64,000 nucleotides of DNA, from the NCBI GenBank assembly GCA_008360975.2, contig VLJF02000047.1, positions 1,664,599 through 1,728,598 of the forward strand, given 5' to 3'. Below the pieces are notes generated by a model. That model did no database searches and had not been told where the DNA came from. It was given only the letters and a program-made list of their open reading frames with translations. This document shows, piece by piece, positions 23,740 to 42,035 of this stretch (the stretch's first letter is position 1; each line of letters starts with the position of its first letter). The stretch is from Lichenostomus cassidix (taxonomy: Eukaryota; Chordata; Aves; Passeriformes; Meliphagidae). A program made the translations under genes and the position numbers.

Positions 23740-26700
23740 TACTTGTATACATCCATCTATATGTACAGGCATATATATAGATTTCTATACACACACGTAT
23801 ATAAACACACACACATATACAAACACACATGTATATATGTATACACGTATATATACAGACATGTATATACACACACATGTATATATATATACACATATAT
23901 ACACACCCATGTATATACACATCCATGTATATATACACACCCATGTATATATACACACACCCATGTATATATACACACACCCATGTATATATACACACCC
24001 ATGTATATATACACAGACATATATATACACACACTTATGTATATATATACACATATGTATATACACAGATATGTATATATACACACATATGTATATATAC
24101 ACACACATATATATACACACCCATATGTAGATATACACACATATGTTTCTATACAGACATATGTTTCTATACACACATGTATATATACACACACACATAT
24201 ATATACACACGTGCATATATACACACATGTATATAGAGACACACATATATATACACACACATATATACACACATATATATACACATATATATATATACGC
24301 ATATATATATACACACATGTATATACAACCACGTATATATACACACATATGTATATATACACACACATTTATATACACACCCATATGTATATATATACAC
24401 ATATGTATATACACACATATGTTTCCATACACACAGGTATATATACACATATATATAGACACACATATATATACACACAAATGTATACATATACACATAT
24501 GTACATACACACATATGTATGTATACACACACATGTATGTATACACACATATATATACAGACATATATATACACACATATATATACACACCCATGTATAT
24601 ATACACACACGTGTATATATACACACACAAATATATACAGCCATATATATATACACACACATGTATATATACACATATATGTATGTATACACACACATGT
24701 ATATATACACACACACACATATATACAGCCATATATATATACACACACATGTATATATACACACACGTATATATACACACATGTGTATATATACGCACAT
24801 ATGTATGTATACACACATATGTATATATACACACATACATATATATACACGTGTATATATACACACATGCGTATATATACACACATGCGTATATATACAC
24901 ACATGTGTATATATACAGAGATATGTATATATACAGACATATGTACATATACACACATATGTATGTATACACACATATGTATATATACACACATGTATAT
25001 ATACACACATACATATATATACACACACGTATATATACACACATGTGTATATATACACACATATGTATGTATACACACATATGTATATATACACATATGT
25101 ATATATACACACATACATATATATACACACACGTATATATACACACATATGTATGTATGCACATATGTTTATATACACACATGTATACATACACAAACAT
25201 ATATATACACACACATGTATATATATACACATATGTATATACAGAAGTATGTATATATACACACATCTGTATGTATACGCACACATGTATATATACACAC
25301 ATATATATACACCACATATATATACTGACATATATATACACACACCCATATATATATATACACACATGTATATATACCCACATATGTATATATACACACA
25401 TATATACACACACGTATATACACGCATATGTATACATACCCACACATGTATATATACACACACATGTATATATACACACACGTATATACACGCATATGTA
25501 TACATACCCACACATGTATATATACACACGTATGTATATATACCCACACATGTATATATACCCACACATGTATATACACACACATGTATATATACACAGA
25601 TATGTATACACACCCACACATGTATATATACCCACACATGTATATATACCCACATATGTATATATACCCACACATGTATATATGCACACACATATATATA
25701 CACACATATGTATATATACACACACATGTATATATACCCACACATGTATATATACACGCATATGTATATATACCCACACATGTATATATACCCACACATG
25801 TATATATACCCACACATGTATATATACCCACACATGTATATATACCCACACATGTATATATACACACATATGTATATATACCCACACATGTATGTATACA
25901 CACACATGTATATACACACACATATGTATATAGACACACATGTATGGACAGACACATACATATACACACACACATATATATACAGACATATATACACATA
26001 TGTATAGATACACACATATGTATAGATACACACATATATACATATACACACACATGTATATATAGACACATATGTATATATACCCACACATGTGTATATA
26101 CCCACACATGTATATATACACACATATGTATATATACCCACACATGTATGTATACACACAGATGTATATATACACACATATGTATATAGACACACATGTA
26201 TGGACAGACATATACATATACACACACACATATATATACAGACATATATACACATATGTGTAGATACACACATATGTATAGATACACACATATATACATA
26301 TACACACACATATATATGCACATATATGTATATATACACACACATATATATTCACACATATGTATATATACACACATATATACACGCATATGTATATATT
26401 TACATACATGTATATACACACATATGTATATAGACACTTATGTATATATACACACATATGTGTGTATGCACACACATATATATGAACACATGTGTGTACA
26501 CACATATGTATATATACAGACACATATATATTCACAAATATGTATATATATACACACACATACATATATGAACACGTGTGTACACACATATGTATATATA
26601 CACACACATATATATTTACACATATGTATATATACACGCACATATATACACACCATATATGTACACACACATATATATACACACCATATATATACACACA

Positions 26701-29700
26701 CACACACATATGTATACACACATATGTATATATATACACATATATATTCACACAGACATATATATGCACACACACATATTTACACATCTTATATATATAC
26801 ACACACATATATACACACAGACATGTATTTACACACATATGTATATATATGCACATGTATATACACACACATATATACACACCCATATATATGCACACAT
26901 ATGTATATGTACACATATATGTATGTATACACATAGATATATATACACAGACATGTATATACACCTATGTATATATACACAGACATATATATAGCCACAC
27001 ACATGTATATACACACACACATATATATACACACCCACATATATACACACATGTATATACACATATATATATACACAGATATATATATAGATATATATAT
27101 AGATATATATACATACACACATATGTATATACACACATATGTATATAGACACAAATATGTATACATATACAGATATATACACACACATCTATATACACAC
27201 CATATATATATATATACTCACAGATATATATATACACACACATATATATATGCACAGAGACATATATATACACATATATGTATATTTACACATATATGTA
27301 GAATACACAGAGATATCTATACACACATATGTATATATACAGACATATATATACACACACATATGTGTATATACACACATATGTATATATATACACATAG
27401 AAATAGACACACATCTGTATACACCCTATATATATACACACACACTTATATACACAGCGACACATATATATTTACACACATATGTATATCTATACACATA
27501 TGTATATATACACACATATGTATATATACACACACATATATACACACAGACATATATATACAGGCATATATATACACGCACATGTATATATACATAGATA
27601 TGCATATATAGACACACATATACATAGACACGCACATGTATATATATACACATATGTATATATATACATATGTATATACACATATATGTTTATATACACA
27701 CACGTATATATAGACACATGAATATATACAGAGACATCTATATACACACACATCTATATATACATACATGTATATATATACACATATGTATATACACACA
27801 TATGTATATATACACACATATATACACACACACATATATATACACACATATGTACATATATATACATATATATACACACATATCTATATACACACCGTAT
27901 ATATAGTCACACACATATATATGCACACACACATATATATATACATAGACATATATATATACACACATATGTATATATAAACACATATGTATCAATACAC
28001 AGAGATATCTATACACACATATGTATATATACAAACACATATATATACACACATATGTATATATACACAGATATGTATATATATCTACATAGAAATACAC
28101 AGACATCTGTATACATACTATATGTATACACATACACACATATATACACATACTCATATATATACACACACATGTATATATACGTAGAGATGTATATTTA
28201 CACCTATATATATACTCACACATATATACAGACATAATATATACACACAGAGATATGTAGATATGTACTCATATGTATATACACACATATGTTTAAAAAC
28301 ACACATGTATATATAGAGACATGTATATATACATACACGTATATATACACACATGTATATATACATGAACGTATATGTGCACACACATCTATATACACAC
28401 ACATGTATATTTACACACATATATATACACAGACACATATATATACAGACATATAGATATATACATACACACTTGTATATATGTACTCATATGTATACAC
28501 ACAAATATGTATATACACACACATATGTATGTATACATACAGATGTATATTTACACACATATATATACACATACACATATATACAGACATATATATATAG
28601 ACACACACACATATGTGTATATGTACTCATATGTATATACTCACATATCTTTATATATACACATGTATATATACAGACATGTATATATACACACACGTAT
28701 ATATACAGACATGCATGTATACACACATGTATATATATACACATGTATATATATACACATGTATATATACATACACGTATATATACACACACATCTATAT
28801 ACACACATATATATATACACACACATATATATACAGACATATATATATACTCACACACATGTATATATACACACATATGTATACACATACATGTATATAT
28901 ACACACACATATATGTACAGATATATGTATATATACACATGTATGTATTCATGTGTATGTATATATACAGGCATATATACAGACATGTATATACACACCC
29001 ATGTATATAGACACACATATGTATATATACACAGACAGATATATACACACATATGTGTATATACACACATATGTATATACCACATATGTTTAAACACAGA
29101 CATGTATATATACACATACATATATATATACACATACATATGCATATATATTCACATACGTATATAGACACACATGTATGTTTATATACACACATGTATA
29201 TATACACAGATGTATATATACACACACATATATATACACACGTGTATATATATACACATATGTATGTACACACATATGTGTATATATATATACCCATATG
29301 TATGTACACATATATGTATATATATACGCATATGTATGTACACATATATGTGTATATATACACATATGTATGTACACACATATGTATATATACACACATA
29401 TGTATATATACACAGACATGTATATAGACACATATGTTTATATACACACACATATGTATATATATACACATATGTTTATACATATATATAGATATATACA
29501 CACATATGTATGTATACACAGACATGTATATATACACACGCATAAATACACACACATATATATAGAGACATATGTATATATACACATGTATATATACACA
29601 CATATGTATATATAGACACATATATACACATATGTATATACACACCCATGTATATATACACACATATGTATAGATACACATATGTATATACACACATATG

Positions 29701-32700
29701 TTTATATACAGACACACGTAGATATACACACATGTATATACACACCCATGTATATATACACACATATGTGTATATACACATGTATATACACACATATGTT
29801 TATGTACACAGACACGTATATATACACACATATATATACACACATACATATATATACACATTTATATGTACACATATGTATATACAGACATATGGTTATA
29901 TACACCCACGTATATATACACACATATGTATATATACACACACATGTATAGACACACACATACATATACACACACTCATATATATACTGACATATAGACA
30001 CATATGTATAGATACGCACATATGTATAGATACACACATATATACATATACACACATATATATATACACACATATATATACAGAGATATGTATATATACA
30101 CACACATATATATACACACATATGTATATATACACACATATATACAGACATATGTATACATTTACACACATGTATATACACACACCCATGTATATATATA
30201 TACACATATGTATACACACAGACATATGGTAATATACACCCATGTATATATACACAAACACATATATATACACACATATATATACACACATATATATACA
30301 CACATATGTATATACATACTGATATATATATACACACGTGTGTATATATACACACATACGTATGTATATGCACACATGTATATATACACACATACATATA
30401 TACACACATATATATACAGACAGATATATACACACACACAAATATATACAGACGTATATATACATACATGTGTATATACACAATTATGGATATATACACA
30501 GCCATATATACACTCATGTATCTATACACACATATATATACACACACATATATATACAGCATATATACAGACATGTATATGGAAATACATATGTATATAG
30601 AGACACACATTTATACACACATATGTATATATACACACACATATATATGCACATATGTATACATATATACACACATATATACACACATGTATATGCACAC
30701 AGATATATATACACACATATATATATACACACACATATATATACACACATATGTATATATACATATATATACACATACACATATATATACACACCCACAG
30801 ATATATATACACACACACCGATATAGATACAGACACATAGATATACAGAAATATATATACACACACATATATGAACATATATATACACACATCTGTATAT
30901 ATACACACATCTGTATATATACACACATCTGTATATATACACACATATGTATATATACAGACATCTGTATATATACACACATATGTATATATACATATAT
31001 ATACACATACACATACATATACACACCCACAGATATATATACACACACAGATATAGATACACACACACGGATATACACAAATATATATACACGCATATGT
31101 ATATATACACATATATACATATACACACATATATATACACACACACATATATACACACATGTATATGCGCTCATATATATATACCCCCATATGTATATAA
31201 ACAGAGACATATATATAGACACATATACATACCTACATATGTATACACACACATATGTATATATACACACATGCATATATACCCATATATATACACCCCC
31301 ATATGTATATAAAGACACAAATATATATAGACATATATAGATACCTACATATGTATATACACACATATGTATATATGCACATAAATGTATATATACACAC
31401 ATGTATATATACACCCCCATTTGTACATAAATAGACACATATATATAGACATATATACATACCTACATATGTATATACAGACATATGTATATATACAGTC
31501 ATATGTATATATACACACATATGTATATACACAGAGTTATATATATACACACATATATATATAAAGACATATTTATATACACTCATGTATTTATACACAC
31601 ATATGCATATGTACACACATATAGATACAGACACACATACATATCTACACAGACACATATATGTATAAACACATATGTATATATATAGACATATAGATAT
31701 ATACACACACTCACTTGTATATACATACACACATATATATGCACACCATGTATATATACACACACTCAGATATGTATACACATACATATATATACACAGA
31801 CATATGTATATATACACACACGTATATATACACAGATCCACATATATATGCCTGCACATATATGTATACACAGACACACCTGTATATATACACACATATA
31901 TATACAGACACACATATATATACAGATATATATATACACAGATATATATACACACAGATATATATACACAGACATATATATACACACACATATATATACA
32001 CAGACAGATACATATATACTCACAGATATATAAACACACACTTACATACACATGTATATAAACACACATATGTATATACACCCACAGATGTATATACACA
32101 CACATATGTATATACACCCCCATACGTATATAAACACACACATGTATATACCCTCAGTTGTATATATACACACCATATATATACACACACACATATATAT
32201 ACATACATATGTATACACATACCATATATATGTACACACACACACATCTGTATACATGGACACACATATATGTACACAGAGACATACATATACACACATA
32301 TGCATATACATACGATAAATATGTACACAGACACATATATATACATGCATACACATATATATATACACACACGCATATATATATATACACACATGTATGT
32401 CTACACACAGATATGTATATACAAACACACATACATATACACAGACATGTATGTATATACACACATATGTATATATACAGACATGTATATATATACACCT
32501 GCACATATATATACAGACATATGTATGTATACACACACACATATGTATATATATACACACACATATATATACACACACTGACATGTATACACACATGTGT
32601 ATCTATACACACATATGTATGTATACACACACACACACATATATATACCAGATGTGTATACAGAGATATGTATATATACACACATGTATATATACACAGA

Positions 32701-35700
32701 CACACGTATATGTATACACACACATGTATATATACACTCACACATATATATACACACAGACATATATAAAAAGGCAGGCATATATATACACACACACAGA
32801 CATATATATACAGACATATGTATATACACACCATATATATGTATACACACACACATATATATACATGCACACACATATATACACACATATGTATGTATAT
32901 ATATACATATGTATATATACAAACATGTATATATATACACAGACATATATATACACACAGCCATATATGCACACACATATGTATGTATACACACACATAT
33001 GTATATATACACACATGTATATATATATACCCATACATATATATATACAGACATATGTATGTATACATACATATGTATGTATACTCACATATATATATAA
33101 ATATAACATATGTATATACAGACATATGTGTATATAGACACACGTATATATACACACATACATATATAAATTTACCATATGTATATACAGACATATGTAT
33201 ATATATACACATGTATATATACACATACATATATAAATATATCATATGTATATACAGAGATATGTATATATACACCCATGTATATATACACAGACACACA
33301 TATATATCCACACGTATATATGTATACACACACATGTACATACACACACACACATATATATACACACACATGTATATATACAGACTTATGTATATACACA
33401 CCATACATATGTATACACAGACACACATATATATACATGCACAGACAGAGATATACACACATACATATATATACACACATATGAATGTATACACAGAAAT
33501 ATGTATATATACACACATGTATATATATACACAGACATATATATACACACACCGATATATGTACACAGATATGTATACATATGGACATATGTATGTATAC
33601 ACAGAAATATATATATTCACCATATGTATATACTCACATATGTATATATACACACACGTATATATACAGAGACACGCATATGTATCCACACACATATATG
33701 TATACACACACATGTATCTATACACTCACACATATATACACACACACACACACACATATATATACACACATATATATATATACAGACACACAGGGATATA
33801 TACACACATACATATATATACACACATATATACACATATATATACACAGACATATATATACACATATACACATATACATATACACACATATATATTCCAA
33901 TATGAATATATATGCACATAAATATACACACACATATTTATACACACCATATATATATACACACACAGACATATATATGCAGAGATTCATATATATACAC
34001 ACATGTGTATATATATATACACACATAGAGATACAGACTCATATTTATACACACCATATATATAGAGACACACACACACATATATATGCACTCACAGATA
34101 TATATACACACATATGTATGTATACACATAGAGATACACACACATATTTATACACACCATATATATATACACACAGACATATATATGCAGACACACATAA
34201 ATATACAGACGTATGTATATATATATACACATAGAGATACACAGAAATAGTTATATGCACTATATATATACACACAGACATATATATATTCACATACATA
34301 TATATATACACACATATGCATATATGTACACATACAGATACACGCACTCACATATATATACACACACATATATATACACATATATATGCATACTATATAT
34401 ATACACAGACACACATATATATACACACATATATATACCTACATATGTATATATATACACATATAGATACATGCACTCACATATATGTATACACACACAT
34501 ATGTACAGACATATGTATATATACACACACTTATATATATACAGACACGGATGTATATGCACACACATATATGTATACACACAGAAATGTATATATACAC
34601 ACACACACATATATGTGCACAGATATATATGTGTACACTGACATATGTATATATACACAGAAACATATATACATACTCTCATATATATATATACACACAG
34701 ATATATATACACATGCAGACATATATATACACACACAGATACATATATATATATTTATATATACCCACATGTACATACATATAGATATACAGACACATAT
34801 GTATATACACACCCATATGTATATATATGGCCATATGTCTGTATACACACACATATATATATACACCATATGTATATACACACAGATGTATATATACACA
34901 CATGTATATATACTCACACACACACATATACACACATATGTATATACACACCATGTATATGTATACACACACACGTATATAGACGCTTATACATATATCT
35001 ACACACACACATATATATACACACATATGTATGGATAGACAGACATATGTATATATACACATATGCATATATACACACACATATATTTACACACACCCAT
35101 ATATATACACAGATATGTATATATACGCCCATATGTATGTATACCCACAAACATATATATACACCATATGTATATATACACATATGCATATATATACATA
35201 TGTATATATACACAGTCAGACATATATAGTCACACACATATATGTATACACATAGAGGTATATATACAGTCACATATATATGTACACACATACACATATA
35301 TATACATATTTTTGTATGGATACACAGACATATATATATACTCTATATGTATATATACACATATGTATACATACCCATATGTATATATATATAGACACAT
35401 ATGTATATCCACACACATTTATGTATACACACATATATGTATATATACCCTTATACATATAGAGACACAAGTACATATATATACACCTACGTATATATAT
35501 ACACACATACACATATATATACACACACACATATATATACACACATATGTATATATGCACCATATATATGTACACACACACACATATATATACATGCTCA
35601 CATATGTATATAGTGACAGATATATATATACACACACATATATATACACCTATATGTATATACCCACCATATATATGTACACACATATACATATATATAC

Positions 35701-37185
35701 CTGGTCACACATACATCTACACACAGCCATATATATACACACATATGTATATGTATGCCCACATGTATGTATACAGAGAAATATATATATTCACCATATG
35801 TATATATATACATATGTATATATACACATATGTATATATACACAGTCACTCATATATAGCCACACACATATATGTATACACAGACGTGCATATATACAGT
35901 CACATATATATATACAGACACATACATATGTATGTATCTAGAGACAGATATATATATACACCATATGTATAAACACACTTATGTATATAGACACACATGT
36001 ATATATATGGAGACACACATATATATCTACACACATATATGTATTCACACATATATGTATATATATAGTTACACATATATAGCCAGACACATATATAAAT
36101 ACATACACATATATATACATACACACACATATATATACACACATGTATATGCACAACATATATATGTGTACACACAGACATATATATAGATGCTCACACA
36201 TATCTATACACACAGAGATATATATACACACAGAGACATATATATACACATATGTATATACACACCATATATATGTACACACTCACACATATATATACAT
36301 GCGTACACATATATATATACAGATATACATATAGACACACAGAGATATATACACACATTTGTATATAGACACCATATATATGTACACACACAGACATATA
36401 TATCCATGCTCACACATATATATATGCACACATATATATATGCACACCCCCATATATCTACACACATATGTATATACACACCATATATATGTACACAGAG
36501 ACACATATATATACATGGTCACACATGTATATACATATAAACATATATATACACACATATGTATGGATACACAGACATATGTATATATATACACAGAGGT
36601 ACATATACACGCACACATATATATACACACACACATATATATACAGACATATGCATATATACGCCCATATGTATGTATACACACAAATATATATATATAC
36701 ACCATATGTATATATACATATATGTATATATACACATTCGTATATCTATACAGTCATACATATATAGCCACAGATATATATGTATACACACACGTGTATA
36801 TATAGAGTGACATATATATATATACACACACAGATATATATGCACACATATGTATGTATACACACAGATATATATACACCATATGTATATACACACATAT
36901 GTATATATATATACACACATGTATATACACAGAGACACACCTATACATCCACACACATATATGTATACACACACATATGTATATATACGATCACATATAT
37001 ATAGACACACACAGATATATATACACACACATATATATACACACATATATATATATGTACAGACAGATATATATACGCACAGACATATATATACACACAT
37101 CTGTATGTACTCACCATATATATGTATACACACACACATATATATACATGCTCACACATATATATATCCACACATATATATATGC
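23740..37185. repeat. 18-bp AT/AC minisatellite, array 2 (left part)
   Basis: Same unit family as array 1. Clean 18-bp runs of CCCACACATGTATATATA occur near 25766-25860. Local higher-order copies are visible: a segment with ATGTATGGACAGAC recurs at about 25930 and 26195, with a related copy at 29945. The stretch 30743-35165 is a close copy of 105-4650. Open frames of several hundred codons run on both strands; all are repeat artefacts. Confidence 0.95.
30743..35165 (+). repeat. segmental copy of array 1 within array 2
   Basis: Aligns in the same orientation with about 105-4650, offset 30638 falling to about 30625. The order of rare variants (AAAGACATATTTATATAC, TCACTTGTATATAC, TATAAAAAGGCAGGCA, TTTATATATACCCACATGTA) is the same in both. 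By eye, identity is roughly mid-90s percent over sampled stretches. The match ends exactly where the retrovirus begins in copy 1. Confidence 0.88.
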
Positions 37186-37588
37186 TGAGAAACGGAGGCC
37201 TGAGAAATCAATATGAATTTACCACAAGCTTCAGTTTATTCATTTACAGCATATAATGTCTATCGTAGTTAACTAACTCATGCCTATTCTGTAATCGTAC
37301 AATAGTATTGGTTCTATAGTTCCACGGCCTAAGTTTGGCTACTCGCCTTTACATGTATCTACGTTTCCCTATAATGCCCGATTTCTGCCTATTTGTCGCC
37401 ATGTAACGCATTCCGGACGGCTCCTACCATGTCCACGTGGAAGGAAAGTCACGGTGACCTTAGATCGCCGATTGGACGAAGGTATGTCACGAATAGTCGG
37501 CGGAATATGGCTATTGTGAAGAAGCGGCTCGTTAATAAGCAATGTATGTCCATCTGCGTGTCCCTTCTCTAGAAGCCAGCTTTCGACA
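37186..37588 (-). mobile_element. solo-LTR-like insertion, about 403 bp, minus strand
   Basis: Non-repetitive island inside the minisatellite. Read on the minus strand it starts TGTCGAAAGC and ends GTTTCTCA, giving the TG...CA ends of an LTR. An AATAAA signal lies at 37235-37240, about 50 bp from the 3' end, as expected for an R-U5 boundary. The start does not match that of the LTR at 9603, so it is another family. No clear target-site duplication is seen, which is hard to judge in AT/AC sequence. Confidence 0.65.
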
Positions 37589-40500
37589 TACATATACACA
37601 GACACACCTATATACACAGATATGTATATACACACCATATATATGTACATACAGACATATATATACACGCTTACACATATATATACAGACACACATATAT
37701 ATACATATATATGTAGGGATACACACAGATATGTATATATACACAGACGTACATATACACACTGACATATATCTACACATACCCATATATATACACAGAC
37801 ATTTGTTTATATACGCCCATATGTATGTATATTCAGGAATATATATATACAGCATATGTATACACACAGATATGTATATATACACATAGGTATATATACA
37901 CAGTCAGACATATATAGCCATACACCTATATGTATAGACATCCATGTATATATACAGTCACATATATATATATATACACACAGATACATATATATACACA
38001 CATATGTTGGGATACACACATATATGCATATATACATACACGTAAATATACACTCACATATATATACACACACCCATATATATACAGACATATGTATATA
38101 TACGGCTATATGTTTGTCTACACAGAAGTATATATATACACCATATGTATATACACACATTTGTATATATACACACACGTGTATATACACAGACACACAT
38201 ATATAGCCTCACACATATATGTATACACACACATGTATATATACACTGACACATATCTATACAGAGACACATATATATACACACATATATATATATACAC
38301 ACGCACAGATATATATACGCAGACACAAATATATATGCACACATATACACAGAGATATATACACACACATATATGTGTATACAAACAGATATGTATATAT
38401 ACACACACACATATACAGACATATACACAGATACATATATATATACACAGCTCTGTATATACAGACATATATATACACACATATATTTATAGACATATAT
38501 TTATATATACACACATATAGATACACACAGATATATATACACACAGATATATATATATACAGACATATAAATGCACACATGTAATTATACACGTATATGT
38601 ATATATACATATATAGATACACACACATGTATGTACACACACATATATATATACACATTCACATATATATACACACATTTTTATATATATACACATATAG
38701 ATATTGATACATAATTATACACAGCATATATATATATATATATACACACATATATATGCATACCCACATATATACTCACACATATGTATATATATACACC
38801 TATAGATACACACACATATTTATACACACCATATATATACAGTCACAGACATATATATGCATACACACATAAATATTCACATATCTGTGTATAGATATAC
38901 ATATAGATACAGACACATATTTATACACACCATATATATACACACCCACTCCTATATATGCACAGACATATATATACACACATATGTATATATATACAGA
39001 TATAGATACACACACATAAATATACACACCATATATATACAGTCACAGACATATATATGCATACACACATAAATATTCACATATCTGTGTATAGATATAC
39101 ATATAGATACAGACACATATTTATACACACCATATATATACACACCCACTCCTATATATGCACAGACATATATATACACACATATGTATATATATACAGA
39201 TATAGATACACACACATAAATATACACACCATATATATATGCACAGACACACACAGACATATATATGCACAGACACATATATATATACATATATGTATAT
39301 AGATATATACAGATACACACATATATTTATACACGCCATATATATATACACACACCTACTCATATATATGCATACACAGAGATATATACACAGAAATGTA
39401 TATATATAGACATACACATACACACACACACATATTTATATACACCATATGTATATATACACACACACACATACATATGCAGACACACATATATATACAG
39501 ACATATGTATATATATACTCATACAGATACACAGAAATATTTATACACACCATATATATATACACACATGTATATATATCCACTCACACATATATATACA
39601 CACATATGTATAAATATACACATATAGATACACACACATATTTATATACACCATATATATATACACACACATATATATACAGAAATGTATATATATACAC
39701 ATACAGGTAGGCAGACTTATTTATACGCAGCACATATATACACACACCTACACATGTTTATGCACATACATATATATATACACACACATATGTATATATA
39801 TACACATAGAGATACACAGACATATTTATACACAGCATATATATATATACACAGACATATATATACAGACATATATATGCAGTCATATGTCTATAAACAC
39901 TCATATGTATATATGCACACATGTATATATACACAGACATACAGAATATGCACACATATATATGTATAGACATACATGTATATACACAGAGACATATATA
40001 TATACAGACACATATACACACATATATATCCACACACATATGTATATATACACACATGTGTATATATACCCACACCTACATATACAGACATATATATATA
40101 CACACACATATATATACAGATGTATATAGACAGATATATATATACAGATGTATATAGACACATATATATACACCCCCATATGTATATAAATAGAAACATA
40201 TTTATAGAAAGACATATATATAGACATATATACATTCCCTCATATGCATATAGAGACATAGGTATATATACAGACATATGTATATATACAGACACACATA
40301 TATATACACACATATATATATACACATATGTATTTATATACACATATATATATACACACAGTCACATAGATATACCCATACTCCTATATATACACTCACA
40401 TATATGTACGCACACATATATACACACCATATATATATACACACAGTCACATAGATATACCCACACTCATATATATACACACACATATATGTACGCACAC

Positions 40501-40970
40501 ACATATACACACCATATATATATATACACACACTCATATATATAGTCACACACAGCTATGTACACACGTATGTATATATACACACACATATGTGTGTATA
40601 TACACATATGTATATATACAGACATGTTGTGTATACACACGTATATATACACATGTATGTATACACCTATGTAAATATACCCACACGTATCTATACATCG
40701 ACATATATATACCCACAGACATATATATATACACACAGACATGTTTATATACACACAGACATATATACACACAGAGACATCCATATACAGACACCTACAT
40801 ATATATACACATACACCTATATAGACACACATATATGTACACATATATATATAGCCACACATATGTTTATACATACAGATATGTATATATACACACATAT
40901 GTATATATATAGAGACACAGATATACACAGATATACATATACACACATTCACACAGACACATACATATAC
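37589..40970. repeat. 18-bp AT/AC minisatellite, array 2 (right part)
   Basis: Continues the same repeat after the LTR and ends at about 40970, where ordinary sequence starts with CCTGCGTTTC. It contains a 200-bp exact duplication at 38821-39239. Confidence 0.93.
38821..39239 (+). repeat. exact 200-bp tandem duplication inside the minisatellite
   Basis: 38821-39020 and 39021-39220 appear identical base for base, and the match continues to 39239. Neighbouring units differ at several positions per 100 bp, so this is a very recent duplication or an assembly artefact. Confidence 0.9.
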
Positions 40971-42035
40971 CCTGCGTTTCATTTGTGGGGCACTTTCTGC
41001 GTCGAGGCGCCGAATCGGTAGCCGAGGGAGGAGATGAGCATGGGGGACAGAGTGGCAAGGTGTTCAGAGAGCATATGCAAAGGGAAGGCCCAAGCCACCC
41101 AATTGTGAGAAGGTGAGCCAGGTAGGCAGCAGGCTTGAGGGAGTGGTGTGTAGTAAGTGGCTAGGAGGGAGAGGGTGGAAGGTGGTGGCTGAGCAGCAGG
41201 AGCGGCTGTTTGTTGTGTTTGATCCGCTTTTCTAAAATGAGTCCCGTGCTGTAATAGCCAATCCGTGAGAAGAAAGCGCACGGAGTCAGACATGAGAGGC
41301 ATCCGGGCCCGACCACGGCACCGGTAGGGAGAGGAGCAGACGGGCAAAGCGGTGGGAGATTGATTTGACATGGGAGAGAGGTGTCCAGCTGTCAGTTAGC
41401 CATGGTGTTGGAAGAGGTTTGTGGCTTGCTGGAGGCCAGATGCAGGTGTTTGAGATGATTGCTAAATTTCCTTTGTCTTTCAGAGTGGTATCCTTAAGCG
41501 ATTGGTTGCAGGGAAGTAATGATGGCACTAAGTGGCACGTGGAAGAAATGTTGAGGGAGTAAAGGTGGGAATGGAAAGGTGAAGGATGTGAGAGGTGAGG
41601 TTTTGTTGTTGTGAGCGTGAGGGGTGAAAGGTCCAAGTGTCTTAGGAAGGGATCGGTGTGGTAAATGAAGAAGCGTCAGCGTGGCTTGAACGGCGCAAGC
41701 AAGGAGCTGCGACGGTGGCGTAAGCAAGGCGGCAAGGGTTTAGAGAGAGTATGTGAGTTTTGTAGAAGGCAAGAGGTGCATAAATGCAGTGTTTTGCAAA
41801 GTTTGGGAAGAGGGTTTGTTTGTTGTTATTCTTTGTGTGTTTGAGTTGGTGAATGTATGTGCAGTGTATTTGGCTGTCTGTGTGTGTGTGTGTGAGTGAG
41901 ATGTGGTAAGGCATGAAAGAAGGCAGAGTTTGAGAAGAGAAGGAAATGTGAGTAAAGAAGTATTTATTTTTTGGGATGGAGAGAGTTTGAAGGTGAAGTG
42001 TTTGTTAGTGCGTTGTAGGTGGAAAAAGTAATTTT
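40971..42035. other. unassigned sequence with a short TG tract
   Basis: A-G-rich on the plus strand. Minus-strand frames (40979-41371, 41286-41636, 41494-41727) have no recognisable domain. A short TG repeat lies near 41876-41893. No gene called. Confidence 0.45.

Noticed and set aside
37186..37588. Solo LTR of the provirus at 4667-9699
   Set aside because: Its 5' end (TGTCGAAAGC) does not match the provirus LTR start (TGTCCTAGGT).
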